From Otis tarda (lineage: Eukaryota > Chordata > Aves > Otidiformes > Otididae): a DNA stretch of 64,000 nt. The stretch spans positions 62,001 through 126,000 of the forward strand of contig JAPMTP010000091.1 of assembly GCA_026413225.1 (NCBI GenBank). The letters run 5' to 3'. Positions 47,101 through 59,478 of this stretch are shown piece after piece (the first letter of the stretch is position 1; every line of letters begins with the position of its first letter). Position numbers and translations under genes: made by a program. The notes under the pieces are model-generated. The model had not been told where the DNA came from, did not search any database, and saw nothing but the letters and a program-made list of their open reading frames with translations.

Positions 47101-49300
47101 CTTGGAACACACGATTGTACCTGTCCCAGCGCAAGCTGTTCAGGAAAGCAGCACAGCATTACAATGTTCGTGTGCCTTTCGGGCTGCTAGCAAGAAACGT
47201 CCGCAGCAGGCACTTCTCGTGCGGCAACAGTCGTGCCTTCTACGATCTTTGATGGCCTTTTTTCCTCCGGGCAGCCGGCTGTAGCTGATGAGAGGTGTTG
47301 GTGAGCAAATCATCCATGGAAGAGAAGAGTCGCAATGCTTCTGCGCCGGCAGGGCCGTTGCCAAGAGCGAGTGAAGAGCAGCAAGAGCTTTCCGTGCTGA
47401 CCCTTTTCAAGTGAGAGATTGGCCAGACATTTGCTGTTTTAGTGCTTTGCTTCTTCTGCGCAGCTTGGACAAAGATCATTGCGGCTTTCGCGGTTCAAGT
47501 CGTGCAGCGAAGGCAGAGAGCCTCCTCGTCCGGATCCCCGGAGCTCTGCGGCAAAGAGCGAGACGAGAGCCGCGACAGCTTCGGGTGCGGCCACCTCGCG
47601 TCTGGCGGCGAGCATCCGCTGTTCGTCGGTTGGAGGACGACTTCCTTCTGCGCGGCTGGTTCCAAGTTGACGGTAACTGCCAGTGTGCCAGCTGTGTAGG
47701 ATAGTGAAGGGGCTCGACGTTTGTGTGTCCGTAGATCTGCTGGAAAGCGCACGTGAAGAGCAGTAAGGGCTTTCAGAGCAGCCGGTTCTCGTGCTGGAGA
47801 GTCGCCAGACATCCGCACGTTTAGTGCCTCCCCACCCCGGACAGCTTGGAACACACGATTGTACCTGTCCCAGCGCAAGCTGTTCAGGACAGCAGCACAG
47901 CATTACAATGTTCGTGTGCCTTTCGGGCTGCTAGCAAGAAACGTCCGCAGCAGGCACTTCTCGTGCGGCAACAGTCGTGCCTTCTACGATCTTTGATGGC
48001 CTTTTTCCTCCGGGCAGCCGGCTGTAGCTGATGAGAGGTGTTGGTGAGCAAATCATCCATGGAAGAGAAGAGTCGCAATGCTTCTGCGCCGGCAGGGCCG
48101 TTGCCAAGAGCGAGTGAAGAGCAGCAAGAGCTTTCCGTGCTGACCCTTTTCAAGTGAGAGATTGGCCAGACATTTGCTGTTTTAGTGCTTTGCTTCTTCT
48201 GCGCAGCTTGGACAAAGATCATTGCGGCTTTCGCGGTTCAAGTCGTGCAGCGAAGGCAGAGAGCCTCCTCGTCCGGATCCCCGGAGCTCTGCGGCAAAGA
48301 GCGAGACGAGAGCCGCGACAGCTTCGGGTGCGGCCACCTCGCGTCTGGCGGCGAGCATCCGCTGTTCGTCGGTTGGAGGACGACTTCCTTCTGCGCGGCT
48401 GGTTCCAAGTTGACGGTAACTGCCAGTGTGCCAGCTGTGTAGGATAGTGAAGGGGCTCGACGTTTGTGTGTCCGTAGATCTGCTGGAAAGCGCACGTGAA
48501 GAGCAGTAAGGGCTTTCAGAGCAGCCGGTTCTCGTGCTGGAGAGTCGCCAGACATCCGCACGTTTAGTGCCTCCCCACCCCAGACAGCTTGGAAAACACG
48601 ATTGTACCTGTCCCAGCGCAAGCTGTTCAGGAAAGCAGCACAGCATTACAATGTTCGTGCGCCTTTCGGGCTGCTAGCAAGAAACGTCCGCAGCAGGCAC
48701 TTCTCGTGCGGCAACAGTCGTGCCTTCTACGATCTTTGATGGCCTTTTTCCTCCGGGCAGCCGGCTGTAGCTGATGAGAGGTGTTGGTGAGCAAATCATC
48801 CATGGAAGAGAAGAGTCGCAATGCTTCTGCGCCGGCAGGGCCGTTGCCAAGAGCGAGTGAAGAGCAGCAAGAGCTTTCCGTGCTGACCCTTTTCAAGTGA
48901 GAGATTGGCCAGACATTTGCTGTTTTAGTGCTTTGCTTCTTCTGCGCAGCTTGGACAAAGATCATTGCGGCTTTCGCGGTTCAAGTCGTGCAGCGAAGGC
49001 AGAGAGCCTCCTCGTCCGGATCCCCGGAGCTCTGCGGCAAAGAGCGAGACGAGAGCCGCGACAGCTTCGGGTGCGGCCACCTCGCGTCTGGCGGCGAGCA
49101 TCCGCTGTTCGTCGGTTGGAGGACGACTTCCTTCTGCGCGGCTGGTTCCAAGTTGACGGTAACTGCCAGTGTGCCAGCTGTGTAGGATAGTGAAGGGGCT
49201 CGACGTTTGTGTGTCCGTAGATCTGCTGGAAAGCGCACGTGAAGAGCAGTAAGGGCTTTCAGAGCAGCCGGTTCTCGTGCTGGAGAGTCGCCAGACATCC
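41150..49300 (+). repeat. Six-unit (4,464 bp) duplication in the right part of the 744-bp array
   Basis: An ordered string of variants repeats. The CAGTCATGCC variant at 41280 recurs at 45744, and TTCGTGCGCC at 44191 recurs at 48654. Between them the AACACACG/AAAACACG and CAGGAAAGC/CAGGACAGC states follow in the same order for five units. The offset is 4,464 bp, one less after a T deletion near 48001. Further CAGTCATGCC copies at about 39048 and 51693 show that pieces of the block were also copied elsewhere. Confidence 0.85.
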
Positions 49301-52300
49301 GCACGTTTAGTGCCTCCCCACCCCAGACAGCTTGGAAAACACGATTGTACCTGTCCCAGCGCAAGCTGTTCAGGAAAGCAGCACAGCATTACAATGTTCG
49401 TGTGCCTTTCGGGCTGCTAGCAAGAAACGTCCGCAGCAGGCACTTCTCGTGCGGCAACAGTCGTGCCTTCTACGATCTTTGATGGCCTTTTTTCCTCCGG
49501 GCAGCCGGCTGTAGCTGATGAGAGGTGTTGGTGAGCAAATCATCCATGGAAGAGAAGAGTCGCAATGCTTCTGCGCCGGCAGGGCCGTTGCCAAGAGCGA
49601 GTGAAGAGCAGCAAGAGCTTTCCGTGCTGACCCTTTTCAAGTGAGAGATTGGCCAGACATTTGCTGTTTTAGTGCTTTGCTTCTTCTGCGCAGCTTGGAC
49701 AAAGATCATTGCGGCTTTCGCGGTTCAAGTCGTGCAGCGAAGGCAGAGAGCCTCCTCGTCCGGATCCCCGGAGCTCTGCGGCAAAGAGCGAGACGAGAGC
49801 CGCGACAGCTTCGGGTGCGGCCACCTCGCGTCTGGCGGCGAGCATCCGCTGTTCGTCGGTTGGAGGACGACTTCCTTCTGCGCGGCTGGTTCCAAGTTGA
49901 CGGTAACTGCCAGTGTGCCAGCTGTGTAGGATAGTGAAGGGGCTCGACGTTTGTGTGTCCGTAGATCTGCTGGAAAGCGCACGTGAAGAGCAGTAAGGGC
50001 TTTCAGAGCAGCCGGTTCTCGTGCTGGAGAGTCGCCAGACATCCGCACGTTTAGTGCCTCCCCACCCCGGACAGCTTGGAACACACGATTGTACCTGTCC
50101 CAGCGCAAGCTGTTCAGGAAAGCAGCACAGCATTACAATGTTCGTGTGCCTTTCGGGCTGCTAGCAAGAAACGTCCGCAGCAGGCACTTCTCGTGCGGCA
50201 ACAGTCGTGCCTTCTACGATCTTTGATGGCCTTTTTTCCTCCGGGCAGCCGGCTGTAGCTGATGAGAGGTGTTGGTGAGCAAATCATCCATGGAAGAGAA
50301 GAGTCGCAATGCTTCTGCGCCGGCAGGGCCGTTGCCAAGAGCGAGTGAAGAGCAGCAAGAGCTTTCCGTGCTGACCCTTTTCAAGTGAGAGATTGGCCAG
50401 ACATTTGCTGTTTTAGTGCTTTGCTTCTTCTGCGCAGCTTGGACAAAGATCATTGCGGCTTTCGCGGTTCAAGTCGTGCAGCGAAGGCAGAGAGCCTCCT
50501 CGTCCGGATCCCCGGAGCTCTGCGGCAAAGAGCGAGACGAGAGCCGCGACAGCTTCGGGTGCGGCCACCTCGCGTCTGGCGGCGAGCATCCGCTGTTCGT
50601 CGGTTGGAGGACGACTTCCTTCTGCGCGGCTGGTTCCAAGTTGACGGTAACTGCCAGTGTGCCAGCTGTGTAGGATAGTGAAGGGGCTCGACGTTTGTGT
50701 GTCCGTAGATCTGCTGGAAAGCGCACGTGAAGAGCAGTAAGGGCTTTCAGAGCAGCCGGTTCTCGTGCTGGAGAGTCGCCAGACATCCGCACGTTTAGTG
50801 CCTCCCCACCCCAGACAGCTTGGAAAACACGATTGTACCTGTCCCAGCGCAAGCTGTTCAGGACAGCAGCACAGCATTACAATGTTCGTGTGCCTTTCGG
50901 GCTGCTAGCAAGAAACGTCCGCAGCAGGCACTTCTCGTGCGGCTACAGTCGTGCCTTCTACGATCTTTGATGGCCTTTTTTCCTCCGGGCAGCCGGCTGT
51001 AGCTGATGAGAGGTGTTGGTGAGCAAATCATCCACGGAAGCGAAGAGTCGCAATGCTTCTGCGCCGGCAGGGCCGTTGCCAAGAGCGAGTGAAGAGCAGC
51101 AAGAGCTTTCCGTGCTGACCCTTTTCAAGTGAGAGATTGGCCAGACATTTGCTGTTTTAGTGCTTTGCTTCTTCTGCGCAGCTTGGACAAAGATCATTGC
51201 GGCTTTCGCGGTTCAAGTCGTGCAGCGAAGGCAGAGAGCCTCCTCGTCCGGATCCCCGGAGCTCTGCGGCAAAGAGCGAGACGAGAGCCGCGACAGCTTC
51301 GGGTGCGGCCACCTCGCGTCTGGCGGCGAGCATCCGCTGTTCGTCGGTTGGAGGACGACTTCCTTCTGCGCGGCTGGTTCCAAGTTGACGGTAACTGCCA
51401 GTGTGCCAGCTGTGTAGGATAGTGAAGGGGCTCGACGTTTGTGTGTCCGTAGATCTGCTGGAAAGCGCACGTGAAGAGCAGTAAGGGCTTTCAGAGCAGC
51501 CGGTTCTCGTGCTGGAGAGTCGCCAGACATCCGCACGTTTAGTGCCTCCCCACCCCAGACAGCTTGGAAAACACGATTGTACCTGTCCCAGCGCAAGCTG
51601 TTCAGGACAGCAGCACAGCATTACAATGTTCGTGTGCCTTTCGGGCTGCTAGCAAGAAACGTCCGCAGCAGGCACTTCTCGTGCGGCAACAGTCATGCCT
51701 TCTACGATCTTTGATGGCCTTTTTTCCTCCGGGCAGCCGGCTGTAGCTGATGAGAGGTGTTGGTGAGCAAATCATCCACGGAAGCGAAGAGTCGCAATGC
51801 TTCTGCGCCGGCAGGGCCGTTGCCAAGAGCGAGTGAAGAGCAGCAAGAGCTTTCCGTGCTGACCCTTTTCAAGTGAGAGATTGGCCAGACATTTGCTGTT
51901 TTAGTGCTTTGCTTCTTCTGCGCAGCTTGGACAAAGATCATTGCGGCTTTCGCGGTTCAAGTCGTGCAGCGAAGGCAGAGAGCCTCCTCGTCCGGATCCC
52001 CGGAGCTCTGCGGCAAAGAGCGAGACGAGAGCCGCGACAGCTTCGGGTGCGGCCACCTCGCGTCTGGCGGCGAGCATCCGCTGTTCGTCGGTTGGAGGAC
52101 GACTTCCTTCTGCGCGGCTGGTTCCAAGTTGACGGTAACTGCCAGTGTGCCAGCTGTGTAGGATAGTGAAGGGGCTCGACGTTTGTGTGTCCGTAGATCT
52201 GCTGGAAAGCGCACGTGAAGAGCAGTAAGGGCTTTCAGAGCAGCCGGTTCTCGTGCTGGAGAGTCGCCAGACATCCGCACGTTTAGTGCCTCCCCACCCC

Positions 52301-55300
52301 AGACAGCTTGGAAAACACGATTGTACCTGTCCCAGCGCAAGCTGTTCAGGAAAGCAGCACAGCATTACAATGTTCGTGTGCCTTTCGGGCTGCTAGCAAG
52401 AAACGTCCGCAGCAGGCACTTCTCGTGCGGCAACAGTCGTGCCTTCTACGATCTTTGATGGCCTTTTTTCCTCCGGGCAGCCGGCTGTAGCTGATGAGAG
52501 GTGTTGGTGAGCAAATCATCCATGGAAGAGAAGAGTCGCAATGCTTCTGCGCCGGCAGGGCCGTTGCCAAGAGCGAGTGAAGAGCAGCAAGAGCTTTCCG
52601 TGCTGACCCTTTTCAAGTGAGAGATTGGCCAGACATTTGCTGTTTTAGTGCTTTGCTTCTTCTGCGCAGCTTGGACAAAGATCATTGCGGCTTTCGCGGT
52701 TCAAGTCGTGCAGCGAAGGCAGAGAGCCTCCTCGTCCGGATCCCCGGAGCTCTGCGGCAAAGAGCGAGACGAGAGCCGCGACAGCTTCGGGTGCGGCCAC
52801 CTCGCGTCTGGCGGCGAGCATCCGCTGTTCGTCGGTTGGAGGACGACTTCCTTCTGCGCGGCTGGTTCCAAGTTGACGGTAACTGCCAGTGTGCCAGCTG
52901 TGTAGGATAGTGAAGGGGCTCGACGTTTGTGTGTCCGTAGATCTGCTGGAAAGCGCACGTGAAGAGCAGTAAGGGCTTTCAGAGCAGCCGGTTCTCGTGC
53001 TGGAGAGTCGCCAGACATCCGCACGTTTAGTGCCTCCCCACCCCGGACAGCTTGGAACACACGATTGTACCTGTCCCAGCGCAAGCTGTTCAGGAAAGCA
53101 GCACAGCATTACAATGTTCGTGTGCCTTTCGGGCTGCTAGCAAGAAACGTCCGCAGCAGGCACTTCTCGTGCGGCAACAGTCGTGCCTTCTACGATCTTT
53201 GATGGCCTTTTTTCCTCCGGGCAGCCGGCTGTAGCTGATGAGAGGTGTTGGTGAGCAAATCATCCATGGAAGAGAAGAGTCGCAATGCTTCTGCGCCGGC
53301 AGGGCCGTTGCCAAGAGCGAGTGAAGAGCAGCAAGAGCTTTCCGTGCTGACCCTTTTCAAGTGAGAGATTGGCCAGACATTTGCTGTTTTAGTGCTTTGC
53401 TTCTTCTGCGCAGCTTGGACAAAGATCATTGCGGCTTTCGCGGTTCAAGTCGTGCAGCGAAGGCAGAGAGCCTCCTCGTCCGGATCCCCGGAGCTCTGCG
53501 GGCAAGAGCGAGACGAGAGCCGCGACAGCTTCGGGTGCGGCCACCTCGCGTCTGGCGGCGAGCATCCGCTGTTCGTCGGTTGGAGGACGACTTCCTTCTG
53601 CGCGGCTGGTTCCAAGTTGACGGTAACTGCCAGTGTGCCAGCTGTGTAGGATAGTGAAGGGGCTCGACGTTTGTGTGTCCGTAGATCTGCTGGAAAGCGC
53701 ACGTGAAGAGCAGTAAGGGCTTTCAGAGCAGCCGGTTCTCGTGCTGGAGAGTCGCCAGACATCCGCACGTTTAGTGCCTCCCCACCCCGGACAGCTTGGA
53801 ACACACGATTGTACCTGTCCCAGCGCAAGCTGTTCAGGACAGCAGCACAGCATTACAATGTTCGTGTGCCTTTCGGGCTGCTAGCAAGAAACGTCCGCAG
53901 CAGGCACTTCTCGTGCGGCAACAGTCGTGCCTTCTACGATCTTTGATGGCCTTTTTTCCTCCGGGCAGCCGGCTGTAGCTGATGAGAGGTGTTGGTGAGC
54001 AAATCATCCATGGAAGAGAAGAGTCGCAATGCTTCTGCGCCGGCAGGGCCGTTGCCAAGAGCGAGTGAAGAGCAGCAAGAGCTTTCCGTGCTGACCCTTT
54101 TCAAGTGAGAGATTGGCCAGACATTTGCTGTTTTAGTGCTTTGCTTCTTCTGCGCAGCTTGGACAAAGATCATTGCGGCTTTCGCGGTTCAAGTCGTGCA
54201 GCGAAGGCAGAGAGCCTCCTCGTCCGGATCCCCGGAGCTCTGCGGCAAAGAGCGAGACGAGAGCCGCGACAGCTTCGGGTGCGGCCACCTCGCGTCTGGC
54301 GGCGAGCATCCGCTGTTCGTCGGTTGGAGGACGACTTCCTTCTGCGCGGCTGGTTCCAAGTTGACGGTAACTGCCAGTGTGCCAGCTGTGTAGGATAGTG
54401 AAGGGGCTCGACGTTTGTGTGTCCGTAGATCTGCTGGAAAGCGCACGTGAAGAGCAGTAAGGGCTTTCAGAGCAGCCGGTTCTCGTGCTGGAGAGTCGCC
54501 AGACATCCGCACGTTTAGTGCCTCCCCACCCCGGACAGCTTGGAAACACACGATTGTACCTGTCCCAGCGCAAGCTGTTCAGGAAAGCAGCACAGCATTA
54601 CAATGTTCGTGTGCCTTTCGGGCTGCTAGCAAGAAACGTCCGCAGCAGGCACTTCTCGTGCGGCAACAGTCGTGCCTTCTACGATCTTTGATGGCCTTTT
54701 TTCCTCCGGGCAGCCGGCTGTAGCTGATGAGAGGTGTTGGTGAGCAAATCATCCATGGAAGAGAAGAGTCGCAATGCTTCTGCGCCGGCAGGGCCGTTGC
54801 CAAGAGCGAGTGAAGAGCAGCAAGAGCTTTCCGTGCTGACCCTTTTCAAGTGAGAGATTGGCCAGACATTTGCTGTTTTAGTGCTTTGCTTCTTCTGCGC
54901 AGCTTGGACAAAGATCATTGCGGCTTTCGCGGTTCAAGTCGTGCAGCGAAGGCAGAGAGCCTCCTCGTCCGGATCCCCGGAGCTCTGCGGCAAAGAGCGA
55001 GACGAGAGCCGCGACAGCTTCGGGTGCGGCCACCTCGCGTCTGGCGGCGAGCATCCGCTGTTCGTCGGTTGGAGGACGACTTCCTTCTGCGCGGCTGGTT
55101 CCAAGTTGACGGTAACTGCCAGTGTGCCAGCTGTGTAGGATAGTGAAGGGGCTCGACGTTTGTGTGTCCGTAGATCTGCTGGAAAGCGCACGTGAAGAGC
55201 AGTAAGGGCTTTCAGAGCAGCCGGTTCTCGTGCTGGAGAGTCGCCAGACATCCGCACGTTTAGTGCCTCCCCACCCCGGACAGCTTGGAACACACGATTG

Positions 55301-58300
55301 TACCTGTCCCAGCGCAAGCTGTTCAGGAAAGCAGCACAGCATTACAATGTTCGTGTGCCTTTCGGGCTGCTAGCAAGAAACGTCCGCAGCAGGCACTTCT
55401 CGTGCGGCAACAGTCGTGCCTTCTACGATCTTTGATGGCCTTTTTTCCTCCGGGCAGCCGGCTGTAGCTGATGAGAGGTGTTGGTGAGCAAATCATCCAT
55501 GGAAGAGAAGAGTCGCAATGCTTCTGCGCCGGCAGGGCCGTTGCCAAGAGCGAGTGAAGAGCAGCAAGAGCTTTCCGTGCTGACCCTTTTCAAGTGAGAG
55601 ATTGGCCAGACATTTGCTGTTTTAGTGCTTTGCTTCTTCTGCGCAGCTTGGACAAAGATCATTGCGGCTTTCGCGGTTCAAGTCGTGCAGCGAAGGCAGA
55701 GAGCCTCCTCGTCCGGATCCCCGGAGCTCTGCGGCAAAGAGCGAGACGAGAGCCGCGACAGCTTCGGGTGCGGCCACCTCGCGTCTGGCGGCGAGCATCC
55801 GCTGTTCGTCGGTTGGAGGACGACTTCCTTCTGCGCGGCTGGTTCCAAGTTGACGGTAACTGCCAGTGTGCCAGCTGTGTAGGATAGTGAAGGGGCTCGA
55901 CGTTTGTGTGTCCGTAGATCTGCTGGAAAGCGCACGTGAAGAGCAGTAAGGGCTTTCAGAGCAGCCGGTTCTCGTGCTGGAGAGTCGCCAGACATCCGCA
56001 CGTTTGAGTGCCTCCCCACCCCGGACAGCTTGGAAAACACGATTGTACCTGTCCCAGCGCAAGCTGTTCAGGAAAGCAGCACAGCATTACAATGTTCGTG
56101 TGCCTTTCGGGCTGCTAGCAAGAAACGTCCGCAGCAGGCACTTCTCGTGCGGCAACAGTCGTGCCTTCTACGATCTTTGATGGCCTTTTTTCCTCCGGGC
56201 AGCCGGCTGTAGCTGATGAGAGGTGTTGGTGAGCAAATCATCCATGGAAGAGAAGAGTCGCAATGCTTCTGCGCCGGCAGGGCCGTTGCCAAGAGCGAGT
56301 GAAGAGCAGCAAGAGCTTTCCGTGCTGACCCTTTTCAAGTGAGAGACTGGCCAGACATTTGCTGTTTTAGTGCTTTGCTTCTTCTGCGCAGCTTGGACAA
56401 AGATCATTGCGGCTTTCGCGGTTCAAGTCGTGCAGCGAAGGCAGAGAGCCTCCTCGTCCGGATCCCCGGAGCTCTGCGGCAAAGAGCGAGACGAGAGCCG
56501 CGACAGCTTCGGGTGCGGCCACCTCGCGTCTGGCGGCGAGCATCCGCTGTTCGTCGGTTGGAGGACGACTTCCTTCTGCGCGGCTGGTTCCAAGTTGACG
56601 GTAACTGCCAGTGTGCCAGCTGTGCAGGATAGTGAAGGGGCTCGACGTTTGTGTGTCCGTAGATCTGCTGGAAAGCGCACGTGAAGAGCAGTAAGGGCTT
56701 TCAGAGCAGCCGGTTCTCGTGCTGGAGAGTCGCCAGACATCCGCACGTTTAGTGCCTCCCCACCCCAGACAGCTTGGAAAACACGATTGTACCTGTCCCA
56801 GCGCAAGCTGTTCAGGAAAGCAGCACAGCATTACAATGTTCGTGTGCCTTTCGGGCTGCTAGCAAGAAACGTCCGCAGCAGGCACTTCTCGTGCGGCAAC
56901 AGTCGTGCCTTCTACGATCTTTGATGGCCTTTTTCCTCCGGGCAGCCGGCTGTAGCTGATGAGAGTTGTTGGTGAGCAAATCATCCATGGAAGAGAAGAG
57001 TCGCAATGCTTCTGCGCCGGCAGGGCCGTTGCCAAGAGCGAGTGAAGAGCAGCAAGAGCTTTCCGTGCTGACCCTTTTCAAGTGAGAGATTGGCCAGACA
57101 TTTGCTGTTTTAGTGCTTTGCTTCTTCTGCGCAGCTTGGACAAAGATCATTGCGGCTTTCGCGGTTCAAGTCGTGCAGCGAAGGCAGAGAGCCTCCTCGT
57201 CCGGATCCCCGGAGCTCTGCGGCAAAGAGCGAGACGAGAGCCGCGACAGCTTCGGGTGCGGCCACCTCGCGTCTGGCGGCGAGCATCCGCTGTTCGTCGG
57301 TTGGAGGACGACTTCCTTCTGCGCGGCTGGTTCCAAGTTGACGGTAACTGCCAGTGTGCCAGCTGTGCAGGATAGTGAAGGGGCTCGACGTTTGTGTGTC
57401 CGTAGATCTGCTGGAAAGCGCACGTGAAGAGCAGTAAGGGCTTTCAGAGCAGCCGGTTCTCGTGCTGGAGAGTCGCCAGACATCCGCACGTTTAGTGCCT
57501 CCCCCACCCCAGACAGCTTGGAAAACACGATTGTACCTGTCCCAGCGCAAGCTGTTCAGGAAAGCAGCACAGCATTACAATGTTCGTGTGCCTTTCGGGC
57601 TGCTAGCAAGAAACGTCCGCAGCAGGCACTTCTCGTGCGGCAACAGTCGTGCCTTCTACGATCTTTGATGGCCTTTTTTCCTCCGGGCAGCCGGCTGTAG
57701 CTGATGAGAGGTGTTGGTGAGCAAATCATCCATGGAAGAGAAGAGTCGCAATGCTTCTGCGCCGGCAGGGCCGTTGCCAAGAGCGAGTGAAGAGCAGCAA
57801 GAGCTTTCCGTGCTGACCCTTTTCAAGTGAGAGATTGGCCAGACATTTGCTGTTTTAGTGCTTTGCTTCTTCTGCGCAGCTTGGACAAAGATCATTGCGG
57901 CTTTCGCGGTTCAAGTCGTGCAGCGAAGGCAGAGAGCCTCCTCGTCCGGATCCCCGGAGCTCTGCGGCAAAGAGCGAGACGAGAGCCGCGACAGCTTCGG
58001 GTGCGGCCACCTCGCGTCTGGCGGCGAGCATCCGCTGTTCGTCGGTTGGAGGACGACTTCCTTCTGCGCGGCTGGTTCCAAGTTGACGGTAACTGCCAGT
58101 GTGCCAGCTGTGTAGGATAGTGAAGGGGCTCGACGTTTGTGTGTCCGTAGATCTGCTGGAAAGCGCACGTGAAGAGCAGTAAGGGCTTTCAGAGCAGCCG
58201 GTTCTCGTGCTGGAGAGTCGCCAGACATCCGCACGTTTAGTGCCTCCCCACCCCGGACAGCTTGGAACACACGATTGTACCTGTCCCAGCGCAAGCTGTT

Positions 58301-59071
58301 CAGGAAAGCAGCACAGCATTACAATGTTCGTGTGCCTTTCGGGCTGCTAGCAAGAAACGTCCGCAGCAGGCACTTCTCGTGCGGCAACAGTCGTGCCTTC
58401 TACGATCTTTGATGGCCTTTTTTCCTCCGGGCAGCCGGCTGTAGCTGATGAGAGGTGTTGGTGAGCAAATCATCCATGGAAGAGAAGAGTCGCAATGCTT
58501 CTGCGCCGGCAGGGCCGTTGCCAAGAGCGAGTGAAGAGCAGCAAGAGCTTTCCGTGCTGACCCTTTTCAAGTGAGAGATTGGCCAGACATTTGCTGTTTT
58601 AGTGCTTTGCTTCTTCTGCGCAGCTTGGACAAAGATCATTGCGGCTTTCGCGGTTCAAGTCGTGCAGCGAAGGCAGAGAGCCTCCTCGTCCGGATCCCCG
58701 GAGCTCTGCGGCAAAGAGCGAGACGAGAGCCGCGACAGCTTCGGGTGCGGCCACCTCGCGTCTGGCGGCGAGCATCCGCTGTTCGTCGGTTGGAGGACGA
58801 CTTCCTTCTGCGCGGCTGGTTCCAAGTTGACGGTAACTGCCAGTGTGCCAGCTGTGTAGGATAGTGAAGGGGCTCGACGTTTGTGTGTCCGTAGATCTGC
58901 TGGAAAGCGCACGTGAAGAGCAGTAAGGGCTTTCAGAGCAGCCGGTTCTCGTGCTGGAGAGTCGCCAGACATCCGCACGTTTAGTGCCTCCCCACCCCGG
59001 ACAGCTTGGAACACACGATTGTACCTGTCCCAGCACAAGCAGTTCAGGAAAGCACAGAGATACAATGTTCG

Positions 59072-59473
59072 GAAAGCCCTTACTGCTGTTCACGTGCGCT
59101 TTCTAGCAGATCTACGGACACACAAACGTCGAGCCCCTTCACTATCCTACACAGCTGGCACACTGGCAGTTACCGTCAACTTGGAACCAGCCGCGCAGAA
59201 GGAAGTCGTCCTCCAACCGACGAACAGCGGATGCTCGCCGCCAGACGCGAGGTGGCCGCACCCGAAGCTGTCGCGGCTCTCGTCTCGCTCTTTGCCGCAG
59301 AGCTCCGGGGATCCGGACGAGGAGGCTCTCTGCCTTCGCTGCACGACTTGAACCGCGAAAGCCGCAATGATCTTTGTCCAAGCTGCGCAGAAGAAGCAAA
59401 GCACTAAAACAGCAAATGTCTGGCCAATCTCTCACTTGAAAAGGGTCAGCACGGAAAGCTCTTGCTGCTCTTC
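59072..59473 (-). repeat. Partial 744-bp unit in inverse orientation at the right end of the array
   Basis: At 59071/59072 the forward unit stops after ACAATGTTCG and the sequence turns into the reverse complement of the unit, starting GAAAGCCCTTACTGCTGTTC and ending GAAAGCTCTTGCTGCTCTTC before provirus gag. About 400 bp, roughly blocks one and two plus the start of three. Its end towards the provirus mirrors the left end of the array base for base at the junction. Its internal variants (CTAGAAAGC, GGCGAGCATCC on the other strand) match interior units more than the first unit at the left end. Confidence 0.93.
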
Positions 59474-59478
59474 TCAAA

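Larger units (their letters stand above)
24311..59071 (+). repeat. 744-bp satellite array, about 46.7 direct copies (higher-order repeat)
   Basis: Each unit carries one GGATCC, one GAGCTC and one AGATCT, and the ATTGGCCAGACATTTGCTG landmark recurs at 744-bp steps (743 where a T-run lost a base) from 25093 to 58571, 45 intervals. Units differ by few substitutions. 744 is a multiple of three, so the same open frames (127 and 154 codons on minus, 85 and 97 on plus) recur in each unit; they overlap on both strands and are broken by single-base indels at about 54541, 56006 and 57502, so I do not call them genes. The unit divides into four ~174-192-bp blocks related to the 191-bp satellite. No transcription or host gene signal was seen. 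Confidence 0.97.

Noticed and set aside
24311-59071. Recurring 154-, 127-, 97- and 85-codon open frames in every 744-bp unit
   Set aside because: 744 is divisible by three, so any open stretch repeats. Frames overlap on both strands, have no recognisable domain, and single-base indels in several units break them without sign of constraint.
24311-59071. CRISPR-like array or integron-like tandem structure
   Set aside because: Units are near-identical over their full 744 bp with no unique spacers, and the surrounding elements are vertebrate retroelements.
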